Counted from the first letter of the stretch, positions 1-9,753 are shown. The stretch: 64,000 nt of DNA from Fibrobacter sp. UBA4223 (GCA_002382975.1 DFTB01000007.1:62001-126000), one strand, 5' to 3'. The notes: generated by a model from the sequence alone, not told the origin. Numbers and translations: made by a program.

Positions 1-1440
1 TTCAACCCAGTCCCATTTGCTACCGCTCATGGTGACAAAAGACGCTTTTGCCCAGCCATCAGCCGCGCTCATGTCGGAATAAATGCGAACGGTTGCGGTT
101 TCGTATTGGCTCCAATCCTTGATATTTGTATTGATGCGGAGAGGTGTATTTGCCGAAGCGGAACTTGGGCTCTTGAAAATGGCGATGCTGGACTTGTTAA
201 CTGTAGAGGAACTTGCCTCAACCAATGCGCTGATGGAGTTTCCGTTCAGGGCACTCATGCCGTATTCCTGACGCATGGCGTTCAGAACTTCGTAATCGAG
301 AATGGTGTAGTCCACATTCTTTTGGCGACGAATGACCGTCATGTTCAGGTTGTCTTCGGCACCGGTATCCCAGATGATGGGCACGATTCCGTCGGCCTTG
401 GCAATCTTGGCGACATAGCCGTACCAGGCGGCACGGGCAAGAAGGTGCTTTTCAAGGTCCTGGCCTTCGAGGGTCAGGCGTTTCTGGGCTCCCATTTCAC
501 CGATGATTACCGGAATGCCTTTGTTCACGAAGGCCGTTTTCAACTTTCCGAACTGGGTCTCAATAGACTGCTTGGAACCGAGAGCCCCATTGGCACAGGT
601 ACGGCTCGCATCTCCCGTGGTGACATCTTCCCAGAAATAGAACATCTTTCCCCAATCTTCATCGGCCTTCATCAGCGAGAATTGGTAGGGGTAAAAATGT
701 GCTTCGGCCATGGTGTAGCCATCCCCTGCAGGATCTTTTGGGTAATACTGGCTCAAAAGTTCGTACTTGTCAATCTCGGTGCGAGGCATCTGGAAAACGA
801 CGGTACGGGTAGCGTTGTTTCCACCGGATTTGCGGACCTCGTCGATCATGACCTGGTGGTAACGCTGCAAAATCTGCATACGTTTGGCATCAAATGCTTG
901 CTGCACACCGCCGTTCCACGGGTCGTTCACGCCGGGTTCGTTGGCACTTGCAAAAATCAGGTGCTCGTCATAGTCCTTGAAACGGCTTGCCAAGTGACCC
1001 CAGATGGCTTTCTGGTTCTTAATGACGGTAGCGGAATCTGCCGGGAAGACCTTGTCTTCGAGCCAGCCGGTATCCCAGTGGCTGTTGAGCACTACGTAAA
1101 GGCCGTCCTTGATACACATGTCCACCACGGTCTGTACCGTATCGATCCAGCCCTTGCTGACTTTTCCGTCGCTGACGTGGGAATACCAGGCAGTCGGAAG
1201 TCGGACGGTGCTAAAACCCGCTGCCTTGATGGAGTCAACATAGGCTTGGCTCGGCAAGGGGTTTCCCCAGCCGGTGGGGCCACCCTGGTTTGCAGGAACT
1301 TCTAACGTGTTTCCGATGTTGAAACCGAAACCCATCTTGCTTACCAATGCGGATGCCTTGGGCAAATCGGCGGCAAGGGCCATGGAGCCGCTGGCCACAA
1401 TGGCCAACCCAAACGCGGTAGTCATTTTCAAGATATTCAT
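1..1440 (-). CDS. Exported endoglucanase, glycoside hydrolase family 5 (3' end outside window)
   Basis: Hydrolyses beta-1,4-glucan (cellulose or related glucan) outside the cytoplasm. The 480 codons visible start at ATG 1440 with a signal peptide (MNILKMTTAFGLAIVASGSMALA). The GH5 landmarks follow: GFNIGNT near residue 35, the acid/base Glu168 in a SANEPG motif, a HFYPYQF stretch, and the nucleophile Glu315 in IIGEMG. After the catalytic barrel (about residue 390) comes a Ser-rich region and the beginning of a second, probably carbohydrate-binding, module that runs off the left edge. The reading frame is open to base 1. GH5 family is clear; the exact substrate is inferred. Confidence 0.9.
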   Translation of the reverse strand, partial: MNILKMTTAFGLAIVASGSMALAADLPKASALVSKMGFGFNIGNTLEVPANQGGPTGWGNPLPSQAYVDSIKAAGFSTVRLPTAWYSHVSDGKVSKGWIDTVQTVVDMCIKDGLYVVLNSHWDTGWLEDKVFPADSATVIKNQKAIWGHLASRFKDYDEHLIFASANEPGVNDPWNGGVQQAFDAKRMQILQRYHQVMIDEVRKSGGNNATRTVVFQMPRTEIDKYELLSQYYPKDPAGDGYTMAEAHFYPYQFSLMKADEDWGKMFYFWEDVTTGDASRTCANGALGSKQSIETQFGKLKTAFVNKGIPVIIGEMGAQKRLTLEGQDLEKHLLARAAWYGYVAKIAKADGIVPIIWDTGAEDNLNMTVIRRQKNVDYTILDYEVLNAMRQEYGMSALNGNSISALVEASSSTVNKSSIAIFKSPSSASANTPLRINTNIKDWSQYETATVRIYSDMSAADGWAKASFVTMSGSKWDWVE

Positions 1441-1566
1441 ACTCAATCCTTTTTTGTTAATATCCCGTCGTAAATATAACTTGAACCGGCGAAAATCCGT
1501 AGGCCGGTTTTGTTTACAATGTGGACATATTGTCCAAAATAAGCAGGTTCGTAAGAATTGGGTAAG

Positions 1567-2460
1567 TTATCGCCGGCCCTTGTATTCCGCGATGGCCATA
1601 CCCAGGACGATGGTGGCGGCTCCTGCCCAAGCCACAGGAGAGATGCGTTCCCCGATTGCAATCATGGCGGTGACGATGGTCACCAGGGGCAGGGCGTAGA
1701 CATAGTTGCTGGCCAGGACCGTACCCAGTTTTTCGAGGACGGTATTCCACGCCACATAGCCCAGTAGCGAAGAGAATATGGCGAGGCACAAAAAGTTAAA
1801 CGCCACCACGGGTTCGGCGAAGTTTTCCCAGGGAATGGAACGCCCTTGCAGGTGTTCTGCAGCCATGAGGGGGATGGAACTGACAATGCTGTAGAAAAAA
1901 ATTTTCCGGGTGATGAACAGGGTGCTGTACCGTGCCTTGAAGGGCTTGAGGCTCAGGGAGTAGATGGTCCAGAGAATGGCCGCCACAAAGGCGAGAAAAT
2001 CCCCCAGGGGTGAAAGTTTCAATATGAACTTGCCGTTGAGGACCACCAGCACCATCCCTACGAAGGTCAGCAGGGAACCCAGTATTTGTCTGGACTTGAG
2101 CCGCTCGCTTTTGAACAGTAGCCCGCCAAAAATCATGATGAGCAGCGGGTTGGTACAGACGATGAGGGACACGTTAGAAGACGGCGACAGGGTGAGGGCC
2201 GTGTTTTCCGCCCAAAAGTACAGCGTACCGCCGGTGATGCCGCTGATGAACAGCAAAAACTCGTCCTTGAAGTTTTGTGCCAGGATTTTCTTGTGGTTTA
2301 TGGCCAGCAACAGCAGGTAGGTGAACACGAACCGGATAAAGAACACCTGTACCGCCGAAAAACCGTGGGTCAGCAGGACCTTGGTACTCACGAAGCTCGT
2401 GCCCCAGAAGATTACGGTGGCAACGGCCAATATGTGCCAGATGGCGGTGCTGTTTTTCAT
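1567..2460 (-). CDS. EamA/DMT-family inner-membrane transporter
   Basis: A 297-residue, very hydrophobic protein with about ten predicted membrane helices arranged as two similar halves, the EamA (drug/metabolite transporter) pattern. Typical motifs are the N-terminal FWGTSFVSTKVLL and, in the second half, LLGYVAWNTVLEKLGTV. Family members export amino acids, metabolites or drugs; nothing here identifies the substrate. It ends in short basic residues (EYKGRR). The gene is alone between the cellulase and glk and probably has its own promoter. Confidence 0.85.
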   Translation of the reverse strand: MKNSTAIWHILAVATVIFWGTSFVSTKVLLTHGFSAVQVFFIRFVFTYLLLLAINHKKILAQNFKDEFLLFISGITGGTLYFWAENTALTLSPSSNVSLIVCTNPLLIMIFGGLLFKSERLKSRQILGSLLTFVGMVLVVLNGKFILKLSPLGDFLAFVAAILWTIYSLSLKPFKARYSTLFITRKIFFYSIVSSIPLMAAEHLQGRSIPWENFAEPVVAFNFLCLAIFSSLLGYVAWNTVLEKLGTVLASNYVYALPLVTIVTAMIAIGERISPVAWAGAATIVLGMAIAEYKGRR

Positions 2461-2482
2461 CGCGAGAAATGTAGAAATAAGG

Positions 2483-2617
2483 GATTAGGGGCTAGAGACT
2501 AGAGATTAGGATTTAGTGAACAAGAAACACGCACTTCGTGCGTTTGGAACGAATGGCGAAACCATGGTATTTTTCTCTAACCCCTAAATCCTAGATCCTA
2601 ACCCCTAGATCCTAATC
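2483..2617. repeat. Imperfect inverted repeat built from TTAGG/CTAG-rich arms
   Basis: Two 34-base arms, 2483-2516 and 2584-2617, are inverted copies of each other (25 of 34 positions match by eye). Both are made of degenerate GATTAGG, GGGCTAG and GATTTAG units. The loop holds a small hairpin (ACGCAC-TTC-GTGCGT, about 2529-2543). A similar element lies at 15610-15725, also between genes. No function is known to me. Confidence 0.6.
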
Positions 2618-2660
2618 TCTGAATTACTATATTCCAAGTGTATAACCTGGAGTTTTTTTT

Positions 2661-3728
2661 ATGGAAATCAAATGGCTTAATCCCGACGCAAAGTTTGACC
2701 GCCTGGTTTTGGCAGGCGATATTGGTGGCACCAACACGAACCTTGGTCTTGTGGGCTACAAGGACGGCAAGTTCACGCTGATTCTTGAAACGGTGTGCCC
2801 CTCCAAGGACATCGACGGTCTCGACGCTCCCATCCGCGAGACCCTCAAGCTTGCCGCGGAAAGCCGTGCCGACCTCAAACCGAGCCACGTGTGCATCAGT
2901 GCCGCGGGTCCGGTGGCTGCCAACAAGTGCGTCATGACGAATCTCCCGTGGAGCGTGGATGGCGACGCCCTTACCGCGGCGACCGGCATCCCGACCCTTG
3001 TGATTAACGACTTTATGGCCATCAGCTACGGCATCCCGACACTGGACGTGGATGACCCGAAGCAGATTTTCAAGCTTACCCATACCGACGGCAGCCAGCC
3101 CGCTCCGCAGAAGGCGACCAAGGCCGTGATTGGTCCGGGTACCGGCATGGGCGTTGGTTTCCTTGCCTTCGACGGCGAGAAGTACATCCCGGCAAGTTCC
3201 GAAGGCGGGCATTCCACCTTCGCTCCCTTCGACAAGGATTCCCAGGAATTCCACGACTACATGGAAAAGAAGATTGGTACCGTGCCCGGTGTAGAGCCTC
3301 TCGTGTCTGGCATGGGGCTTCGCAACATGTACGAATGGTGGAAGGAGACCCGCGGCGTTCCTGATAACGAGGCCTTCAAGAAGATTGAAGAAACTGAACC
3401 CAACGATCGCCCGAAGTACATCAGCCGCGCAAGCGATACCGACCCGGTGGCCGCCGAGATGATGCGCCTGTTCGTGAAGATGCTGGCTCGCTTTGCAAGC
3501 GATGCCTCTACGCTGTTCTTGCCCCTGGGTGGCCTCTATCTGGCTGGCGGCACGGTGCAGAAGGACCTGCGCTGGCTCGAGCGCGACAACCTGTTCATGA
3601 AGTACTTCGAAAAGAACTACAACCCGAACATCCGTCCGCTTTTGAACAAGATTCCGGTGTACATCATCAAGGATTACAGCATCAGCCTGTACGGTGCTGC
3701 CAACGCCAGCCTGAACTTGCAGAAGTAG
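2661..3728 (+). CDS. glk: Glucokinase, Glk family
   Basis: Phosphorylates glucose to glucose 6-phosphate at the start of cytoplasmic glycolysis, as expected in a cellulose degrader. The 355-residue protein has the ATP phosphate-1 motif DIGGTNTNLGL at residues 20-30, a GPGTGMGVGF nucleotide/sugar motif, SEGGHSTFAP with the typical active-site Glu-Gly-Gly-His, and LAGGTV near the C-terminus. It fits the single-domain-family glucokinase (PF02685 type) rather than ROK kinases, lacking the ROK cysteine-rich zinc motif. Its last 13 codons (LYGAANASLNLQK) are duplicated downstream at 4569-4608. Confidence 0.85.
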   Translation: MEIKWLNPDAKFDRLVLAGDIGGTNTNLGLVGYKDGKFTLILETVCPSKDIDGLDAPIRETLKLAAESRADLKPSHVCISAAGPVAANKCVMTNLPWSVDGDALTAATGIPTLVINDFMAISYGIPTLDVDDPKQIFKLTHTDGSQPAPQKATKAVIGPGTGMGVGFLAFDGEKYIPASSEGGHSTFAPFDKDSQEFHDYMEKKIGTVPGVEPLVSGMGLRNMYEWWKETRGVPDNEAFKKIEETEPNDRPKYISRASDTDPVAAEMMRLFVKMLARFASDASTLFLPLGGLYLAGGTVQKDLRWLERDNLFMKYFEKNYNPNIRPLLNKIPVYIIKDYSISLYGAANASLNLQK

Positions 3729-3792
3729 TCTCGCGTTGTCACGCTAGCTTTAGACTGGTAAGTGTGAGTGTGATTGCTAATAGGAGGAGAAT

Positions 3793-4560
3793 ATGTTTTT
3801 TCTATTAGTCGTCCTCATAATTCCAACGTTTTTATTTGCGCAGGATTGCGAAGTTAAAAGCTATCGCTTATTGGATATGATGTATCCGTCAACAGAGATA
3901 AATCTTCTAGATGATTATAGTCTAGATTTGTCAAAGATGCCGGACGTAAGTAATGAAATGAAAAATTACAGTACAAGTGAGGCTGACTATTGGGCGTATT
4001 TGTCGCCGTCTGACTCATCGATTATGGTTTTTGTTCTAGAAGACGGTATGAAATTTTTTGGAATTTGTTCCTCGAAAGAAGATTGTGACAATAAGTCAAA
4101 AGATTTCTTTATTAGGGATGTCATTATTGATGAATTTAATCGGCTTCAATCGGTAGGCGTATTTGCCGGAACTGCGCGGGAGGCGGATTCATTAATACAT
4201 CATATTGTGGATAAAATAGAAAACACCCCTTATGCACCGACTGCCTATGATGCAAAATCATATAATTTGCGACGTCAAAATGAAGATGTGGCGGAAATGA
4301 TTGTTCCTAAGTCTAGTTTTTGTAGCAATTTGGGTGGAAAATATGATGGCCAATTGTGTGGCTTGATTGATACGGTGCGTCAATGTATTTTGGTGTCTGA
4401 CAAAGTCCAACCTCAACAGATATTGACCCCTAGAAAAATAAAGATGGGAAAACAATATCGTATTTTTGACTTGAATGGAAATTTTATCGGAACTGAAACT
4501 TGGCAAGGAGCTTTTCCAAAGTATAGTTTCCCCGTTGTAATCCGATTTATTGATCGGTAA
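3793..4560 (+). CDS. Exported protein of unknown function, AT-rich
   Basis: A 255-residue protein with an N-terminal signal sequence (MFFLLVVLIIPTFLFAQDC), preceded by a strong AGGAGGAG ribosome site at 3782-3789. The mature part contains six or more cysteines (SKEDCDNK, SSFCSNLGG, GQLCGL, RQCILV) and a C-terminal RIFDLNGNFIGTE segment resembling the tail beta-strand of Fibrobacter surface proteins. No family is recognised. The gene is markedly more AT-rich than glk and sits between the true glk 3' end and a 40-base copy of it, which points to later insertion. Confidence 0.7.
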   Translation: MFFLLVVLIIPTFLFAQDCEVKSYRLLDMMYPSTEINLLDDYSLDLSKMPDVSNEMKNYSTSEADYWAYLSPSDSSIMVFVLEDGMKFFGICSSKEDCDNKSKDFFIRDVIIDEFNRLQSVGVFAGTAREADSLIHHIVDKIENTPYAPTAYDAKSYNLRRQNEDVAEMIVPKSSFCSNLGGKYDGQLCGLIDTVRQCILVSDKVQPQQILTPRKIKMGKQYRIFDLNGNFIGTETWQGAFPKYSFPVVIRFIDR

Positions 4561-4568
4561 AACTTGTT

Positions 4569-4608
4569 TGTACGGTGCCGCAAACGCCAGCCTGAACTTG
4601 CAGAAGTA
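4569..4608 (+). repeat. Duplicated 3' end of glk
   Basis: Positions 4569-4608 match glk 3688-3727 at 38 of 40 bases. The copy keeps the reading LYGAANASLNLQK plus a stop; the two differences are synonymous and the stop is TAA rather than TAG. It brackets the AT-rich gene at 3793-4560 and has no coding role of its own. Confidence 0.8.
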
Positions 4609-4625
4609 AAGATATTTACCGGGTC

Positions 4626-5564
4626 TCAAGTTCTGCCAAATATTTTAATGGACGCTTCCTGGTCCACGTCCATGGTTTCGCCCCAGTAATTTTCGGGACG
4701 GGAAATCTTGTGTTGCCTGACGTAATTCAAGGCAATGTTGATGTTGGCGTGCATGTTGTCGGTAATGTCATAGGAAGGAGCGAATACGAAGGGAACGGAC
4801 ACCAATGACTTGCCGCCACATTCTTCACCATCGCTGTTTATGTACCAGTAGACGATTTCATAACAGTCGGAGTAGGCATTGGGAGTGAAGAAGGTTTTTT
4901 GTCTTTTTCGCTCTGCATCCAGATTTTTTGAGAAAAAGGGCATTTTCGTGACGATAGCGACACCGATACCGGTTTTCCCTGGAAGCAGGAATTCCACCAT
5001 TTCACCCGGGCAGAATGAAATCTCTGTTGGATTTCGTCCGAAGGACCTTCCCTTGAAGCCTGGATATCGGGATATGTCGGGAATGTTGGATTTTTGCCAG
5101 AGTTTGCCGTTGGGAAGGTACCACCGCTCCGATACGGTCTTGCCGACATAATAGGAATAGTTGAAAGGAATTTCGCAGACATAGAAACCGCTTATATCCA
5201 GATCGGGGTAGCTTTCAGCGATAGTCGTGATTTCGTTTTCTACTTCAATAAGAGAGAATGACGAAAAATTTGCGAAGGGTAAAATTTCAAAACCATACAG
5301 ACGCCTTGACCCTAGACGGGCGCCGCCATGTCTGCTAGGCAACTTTTTGTAGGCGGTTAACATAAAAATGGTTTGAACACCGTTGCCTTCGGGTTGATAG
5401 GTCTCGTCGCAGTATTTCCATGAGGTTACCTTGTCCGCGTCAAAACGGATGTCGAATTGGCTATAGAAACGAAAACCGTCGAATACGCCGATTTCTTCGC
5501 TATCGCTAAGACTATGGTGGAATGCGATGCGCTTGCCAATTTCGGGAAGGTCTTGGTTTGTCAT
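4626..5564 (-). CDS. Protein of unknown function
   Basis: I take the start at ATG 5564 (MTNQDLPEIGK) because AAGGCGG lies just ahead of it; the frame is open to 5609. The 312-residue protein has no signal peptide or membrane segment and I do not recognise its family. It is rich in aromatic residues, with WYLPNGKLW, a PGEMVEFLLPGKTGIGVAIV segment that resembles a small beta-barrel, and VYWYINSDGEECGG. It ends beside the duplicated glk tail, so it may belong to the same accessory patch. Confidence 0.6.
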   Translation of the reverse strand: MTNQDLPEIGKRIAFHHSLSDSEEIGVFDGFRFYSQFDIRFDADKVTSWKYCDETYQPEGNGVQTIFMLTAYKKLPSRHGGARLGSRRLYGFEILPFANFSSFSLIEVENEITTIAESYPDLDISGFYVCEIPFNYSYYVGKTVSERWYLPNGKLWQKSNIPDISRYPGFKGRSFGRNPTEISFCPGEMVEFLLPGKTGIGVAIVTKMPFFSKNLDAERKRQKTFFTPNAYSDCYEIVYWYINSDGEECGGKSLVSVPFVFAPSYDITDNMHANINIALNYVRQHKISRPENYWGETMDVDQEASIKIFGRT

Positions 5565-5668
5565 GTTGGTTCCGCCTTTTGGGAATGATTTTTGACGATT
5601 TGACACCATATCTATCGCTATTAGAAACTAAAAAGTCAAATGGGAGTGTTTTTTCTAAATTTGGCCCC

Positions 5669-7105
5669 ATGCTTTTTTCTGAACTCCCTCTGGCAAACCC
5701 CTTGCAACGTGCCATCCGTGCCGTAGGCTACGAAACGCCCACCCCCATCCAGGAACAGTCTATCCCGAGCCTTCTCGAAGGTAAGGACCTGCTGGGAATC
5801 GCCCAGACGGGCACCGGCAAGACGGCGGCATTCGCCCTGCCGATTTTGCAGTTGCTTCTGGATTCTGGAAAGCTCCGTGCGCCCAAGACCTGCCGGGCCT
5901 TGATCCTGCTTCCTACTCGGGAACTTGCCATCCAGGTGGAGGAATGCTTCAAGCAGTACGCCCAGTTTACGGCTATTTCCAGTACCTGCATCTTTGGCGG
6001 CGTCGGAGACGCCTCCCAGAAAAACTGCCTGGTCCGGGGCGTAGACGTGCTGGTGGCCACTCCCGGCCGTCTGCTGGATCTTATCGGCCAGAAGGCGGTT
6101 TCCCTGAAGGCACTGGAATTCTTTGTGCTGGACGAGGCCGACCGCATGCTGGACATGGGGTTCATCCACGATATCCGCAAGGTGGTGGCGCTCCTGCCGC
6201 AAAAGCGCCAGAACCTGTTCTTCAGCGCCACCATGCCCGACGACATCACCAAGTTGGCATCGACCATCCTCCGGCCGAATCCGGTCCGTGTGGAGGTGGC
6301 ACCCCAGAGCACGCCCATCGAACGCATCCGTCAGGAACTGTACCGTATTGACAAGCGCCGCAAGGGAGCGCTCCTGAAGGAACTGTTGCTGGAACATCCC
6401 GAAATGAAGAAGGTGCTGGTCTTTAGCCGCACCAAGCACGGCGCCGACAAGATTGTCCGGGTGCTGGAAAAGGCGGGAGTCAAGTGCGCCGCCATCCACG
6501 GCAACAAGAGCCAGAATCGTCGCCAGGAAGCCCTGAAGAACTTCAAGGACGAAAAAATCCGGGTGCTGGTGGCTACCGACATCGCCGCCCGCGGTATTGA
6601 CGTGGACGACGTCTCCCACGTGTTCAACTACGATTTGCCCGACGTTCCCGAGACCTTCGTGCACCGCATAGGCCGCACCGCCCGCGCGGGCAAGGACGGC
6701 ATCGCCATCTCGTTCTGCGCTCCCGACGAGGAGCAGGACCTGCGCGCCATCGAGAAGCTCACCAAGATAAAGATTCCCGAAGGCGACAAGGCCATATTCG
6801 AGAAACTCCCGCCTCCGCAGAAAGAAACTCCCGAAAGCGAGATGCGGAACGCCCGAGGTCGTGGGTTCCCGCGCCGCGAAAAACAGGCACAGAATTCTAA
6901 ACCTGTGCAGTCCCCAGAACCGTCACAGGCTTCTCCCAAACCCCCAAGGCAACTGTCTCTCAAAACGACGCAGCCTGTGCAACAGCCCAAACCCGAGCAT
7001 AATTCCCAGCGGCCTCAAAATTCCGGTCATCACAAGCGCCGTCGCAATCGCCCTGGCTCAAAGGCCCGCCGCCGTATGCGGGAATCGGGCAATATTCCAA
7101 ATTAG
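5669..7105 (+). CDS. ATP-dependent RNA helicase, DEAD-box family
   Basis: Unwinds RNA in ribosome assembly or mRNA turnover. The start is set at ATG 5669 (MLFSELPLANPLQRAI), since the longer frame from 5522 overlaps the divergent neighbour and has no helicase sequence. Motifs in order: Q-motif TPTPIQEQSIP, motif I AQTGTGKT (45-52), Ia PTRELAIQ, Ib TPGRLLD, II DEAD, III SAT, IV VFSRTKHGADK, V ATDIAARGIDV and VI HRIGRTARAGK. The roughly 100-residue tail is low-complexity, rich in Pro/Gln, ending in a basic KRRRNRPGSKARRR patch as in RhlE-type helicases. No clear Shine-Dalgarno is present. Confidence 0.9.
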   Translation: MLFSELPLANPLQRAIRAVGYETPTPIQEQSIPSLLEGKDLLGIAQTGTGKTAAFALPILQLLLDSGKLRAPKTCRALILLPTRELAIQVEECFKQYAQFTAISSTCIFGGVGDASQKNCLVRGVDVLVATPGRLLDLIGQKAVSLKALEFFVLDEADRMLDMGFIHDIRKVVALLPQKRQNLFFSATMPDDITKLASTILRPNPVRVEVAPQSTPIERIRQELYRIDKRRKGALLKELLLEHPEMKKVLVFSRTKHGADKIVRVLEKAGVKCAAIHGNKSQNRRQEALKNFKDEKIRVLVATDIAARGIDVDDVSHVFNYDLPDVPETFVHRIGRTARAGKDGIAISFCAPDEEQDLRAIEKLTKIKIPEGDKAIFEKLPPPQKETPESEMRNARGRGFPRREKQAQNSKPVQSPEPSQASPKPPRQLSLKTTQPVQQPKPEHNSQRPQNSGHHKRRRNRPGSKARRRMRESGNIPN

Positions 7106-7266
7106 AATAGCACTACACATCCCTTGATATAGTGATAAATGGCGTATTTTTATGCCTTTTATCTTTTTTTGTGGATATTTGGCATTTTTTTGATTATTTT
7201 CATTCCGTTAGGTATTGCAGCATCGCGTGTTGCAGTGTATGCTGGTACAAAAAAAAGGAGAGGTGT

Positions 7267-9753
7267 ATGAAAAGATCCTTTTGGTCGGTAATGGCGACTT
7301 TCGCCTTGTTTTTTCTCGTATTCGGAACAAGTTCCTCCCTTGCCGCCTGGGATGGCAAGACATCTAAAAAACCGGAAACGGAAAAGATAGGCGGCAAGGA
7401 ATATTTCCTCATCAAGAACGAGGCGAACCTGGCCTGGTTCAGGGATTCCGTGAACCAGGTGAAGGGGAATTCTACAATAAATGCCAAGTTGATGGCTTCG
7501 CTGGACATGGGTGGCAAGCTGTTTATGCCCATTGCAGCCGGTTCCGGAGACATAACTTTTGGTGGAGTTTTCGACGGTAACGGGTTTACCATTTCCAACT
7601 TGTACATTAACTCTGAAGAACTGGGAAAAATTCCAAGCGAATTTTGTCCCCAGAACAAGCCGCAATGCAATGCGCAGAATGTAGGGCTTGTAGGTGTCCT
7701 TTCTGGGAACGGTGTTGTCAAGAATCTGAATCTTGAGAATGTGAATATCATGGCCTCGACCAACAGGGGTGAATCTGGTGGAGAAGAAAACCCGGTTTCG
7801 GTCGGTCCTTTTGTGGGCTTTCAAAGAGGAGGCACTGTTGAAAGTTGCTTTGCGTCTGGAAGTATCCTTACCAGCGGCAAGGGAAACAGCATTGGTGGAC
7901 TTGTAGGCAATACTTGGTCCGGAAAAATTGAGAATGGCCTGAGTACAGTTGATATTCGAGTTAGCGGCGATGAATCCTATGTAGGCGGGTTGACTGGCCT
8001 TGTGCGCAAATCGGGAACTGTCACCTTTGAATCCTGCGCATACGACGGAAGTATCATCATCAATAGTGGAAACGGGATTGCTGGCGGTATTGTTGGCTTT
8101 TACGAAGAGGGAAACCTGACGGTTTCTAGAGTTTATTATGATACAGATGTCATTGAAAAAGGACTAGGGAAAATAAATGACACCTTGACAGTAGATGGCA
8201 AGATTAACGGCGTAAAGAATATCAATACCGCCAAGGTTTCTTGTGACCTGAATAAGGGGCAATGGACAGACGCCTGCTCTGGGACAGGGGTTTGGAGTGT
8301 TGGCCAGGCTCACATTTCCCTCAATGGGGTGACTTTGGATGACAACGGGAATATCGTCTACGAGGTGGTCTTTGATGCCAATGGAGGCGAATATGCAAAA
8401 GATGCCAAGTCTGCCAAGTTCCTTAAGGCTGGAGAACTTATTACTGCCGACGAAATTTCAACACCGACCCGTGGAGACACGGTCTTTGGTGGCTGGGCTT
8501 TGACACCTGATGCCAAGAAACCGGATGCGGATTTGGGTAGTGTGGTGTCTGCCACAAAGGTTTACGCCTACTGGAAAACCATGTTCACGATAATATTCAA
8601 TGCCAATGGCGGAACATTCCCTGGAGAGGGAGCCCCGACTACCGTAACCAAGACGGTAGCCGAAGGTGAAGCTATCGATGTTGCGGGGCTGGAGTTGCCG
8701 ACTACATACGGTTCTGGTGACGAGACCTTCTACTTTGCCGGCTGGGCCAAAACCGCCGATGCTACCGAGCAAGAAGACTTGGGTAAAGCAACGGCGACAA
8801 CGACTTTCTATGCTGTCTGGACTAAGCAGGTCACATTCACCGTGGTATTCAACACGCAGAAGAGTTCCGGAACCACGGTCGCCTATGTGCGGGAAGGTGG
8901 CAAGGTTAGCAAACCGGCAAATCCGGAGGTCGAAGGTTACATATTCGGCGACTGGTACGGGGATAAGGACTGCTCCGAATCCAAGAAATTCAATTTTGAC
9001 GCAGAGATATCAGAAAGCGTTACTCTTTATGCCAAGTGGACTCCCGAAACCTACAAGATTACTTATGACCTGGGTGATGGTGCCAAGAACAATAAGGATA
9101 ATCCGGAATCTTACACCATAGAGTCGGCGACTATCGTGCTGAAGAAACCCACCCGTACGGGCTATACTTTTGAGGGGTGGTACTACGACAAAAAGTTCAC
9201 CAAGCCTGCAGCCCAGATTACCAACGGGACTACGGGTGACAAGTCACTGTTTGCCAAATGGTCCGTGAAGACTTTTGCCATTGTCTATATGGCCGGTTCT
9301 TACGGGGCGGAGGTGGTGCCCTCGGATGTGAAACAGTACGATGTTCCTGTAAATTTGCGAGGCGCTTCTTACACTAGAGACGGATACCTTCAGGATGGTT
9401 GGTCTGATAAAAACGGAGGTCCCAAGATTTATGAATTGGACGCCATCTACAAGGAAAATCGTGCCCTGACTCTTTACCCCTACTGGATCGAAGATCCGAC
9501 CAATAAAAAAGATCCTTCTTCTGTAAAGGAAATTGCGTCTGTAGAGGGCTTCGGCTTTGGTGTTGTGGTCCAAAACCATGGACTGGAAATTACCAATGTG
9601 AAATCTGGCGCCATCGTGTCCGTGATGGATATGCAGGGACGCTTGGTTCAGAAAGGTGTCGCCGGTTCTACCGGGTTTAGGGTGACCGGTCTTGTTCCTG
9701 GGAATTACGTGGTGCGGGTAAACGGAGTGGTCCGCCAGGCCCGCATCCGTTAA
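7267..9753 (+). CDS. Large exported surface protein with GLUG-like and InlB/Flg_new-type repeats and a C-terminal sorting-like domain
   Basis: Starts at ATG 7267 behind GGAGAGG; the 828-residue product has a signal peptide (MKRSFWSVMATFALFFLVF...SSLA). Residues 30-370 form a beta-helix-like region (GGVFDGNGFTISNLYI, VGLVGVLSGNGVVKNL). Then come at least five repeats of about 70 residues of the InlB B-repeat/Flg_new type, recognisable by VVFDANGG, GGWAL..., FYAVWT, YAKWTPE and FAKWSVK. The last 75 residues (IVSVMDMQGRLVQKG ... VVRVNGVVRQARIR) look like the terminal beta-domain of Fibrobacter secreted proteins. Probably an adhesin or surface-anchored protein; the partner is unknown. Its stop overlaps that of the convergent 9750-10640 gene. 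Confidence 0.75.
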   Translation: MKRSFWSVMATFALFFLVFGTSSSLAAWDGKTSKKPETEKIGGKEYFLIKNEANLAWFRDSVNQVKGNSTINAKLMASLDMGGKLFMPIAAGSGDITFGGVFDGNGFTISNLYINSEELGKIPSEFCPQNKPQCNAQNVGLVGVLSGNGVVKNLNLENVNIMASTNRGESGGEENPVSVGPFVGFQRGGTVESCFASGSILTSGKGNSIGGLVGNTWSGKIENGLSTVDIRVSGDESYVGGLTGLVRKSGTVTFESCAYDGSIIINSGNGIAGGIVGFYEEGNLTVSRVYYDTDVIEKGLGKINDTLTVDGKINGVKNINTAKVSCDLNKGQWTDACSGTGVWSVGQAHISLNGVTLDDNGNIVYEVVFDANGGEYAKDAKSAKFLKAGELITADEISTPTRGDTVFGGWALTPDAKKPDADLGSVVSATKVYAYWKTMFTIIFNANGGTFPGEGAPTTVTKTVAEGEAIDVAGLELPTTYGSGDETFYFAGWAKTADATEQEDLGKATATTTFYAVWTKQVTFTVVFNTQKSSGTTVAYVREGGKVSKPANPEVEGYIFGDWYGDKDCSESKKFNFDAEISESVTLYAKWTPETYKITYDLGDGAKNNKDNPESYTIESATIVLKKPTRTGYTFEGWYYDKKFTKPAAQITNGTTGDKSLFAKWSVKTFAIVYMAGSYGAEVVPSDVKQYDVPVNLRGASYTRDGYLQDGWSDKNGGPKIYELDAIYKENRALTLYPYWIEDPTNKKDPSSVKEIASVEGFGFGVVVQNHGLEITNVKSGAIVSVMDMQGRLVQKGVAGSTGFRVTGLVPGNYVVRVNGVVRQARIR

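Noticed and set aside
106..1305. Long plus-strand ORF of 399 codons opposite the cellulase gene
   Set aside because: The minus strand encodes an unmistakable GH5 enzyme with both catalytic Glu residues; the plus frame has no recognisable domain and is its shadow.
2483..2617. Telomere-like repeat
   Set aside because: The TTAGG units are degenerate, internal and inverted; nothing suggests a chromosome end.
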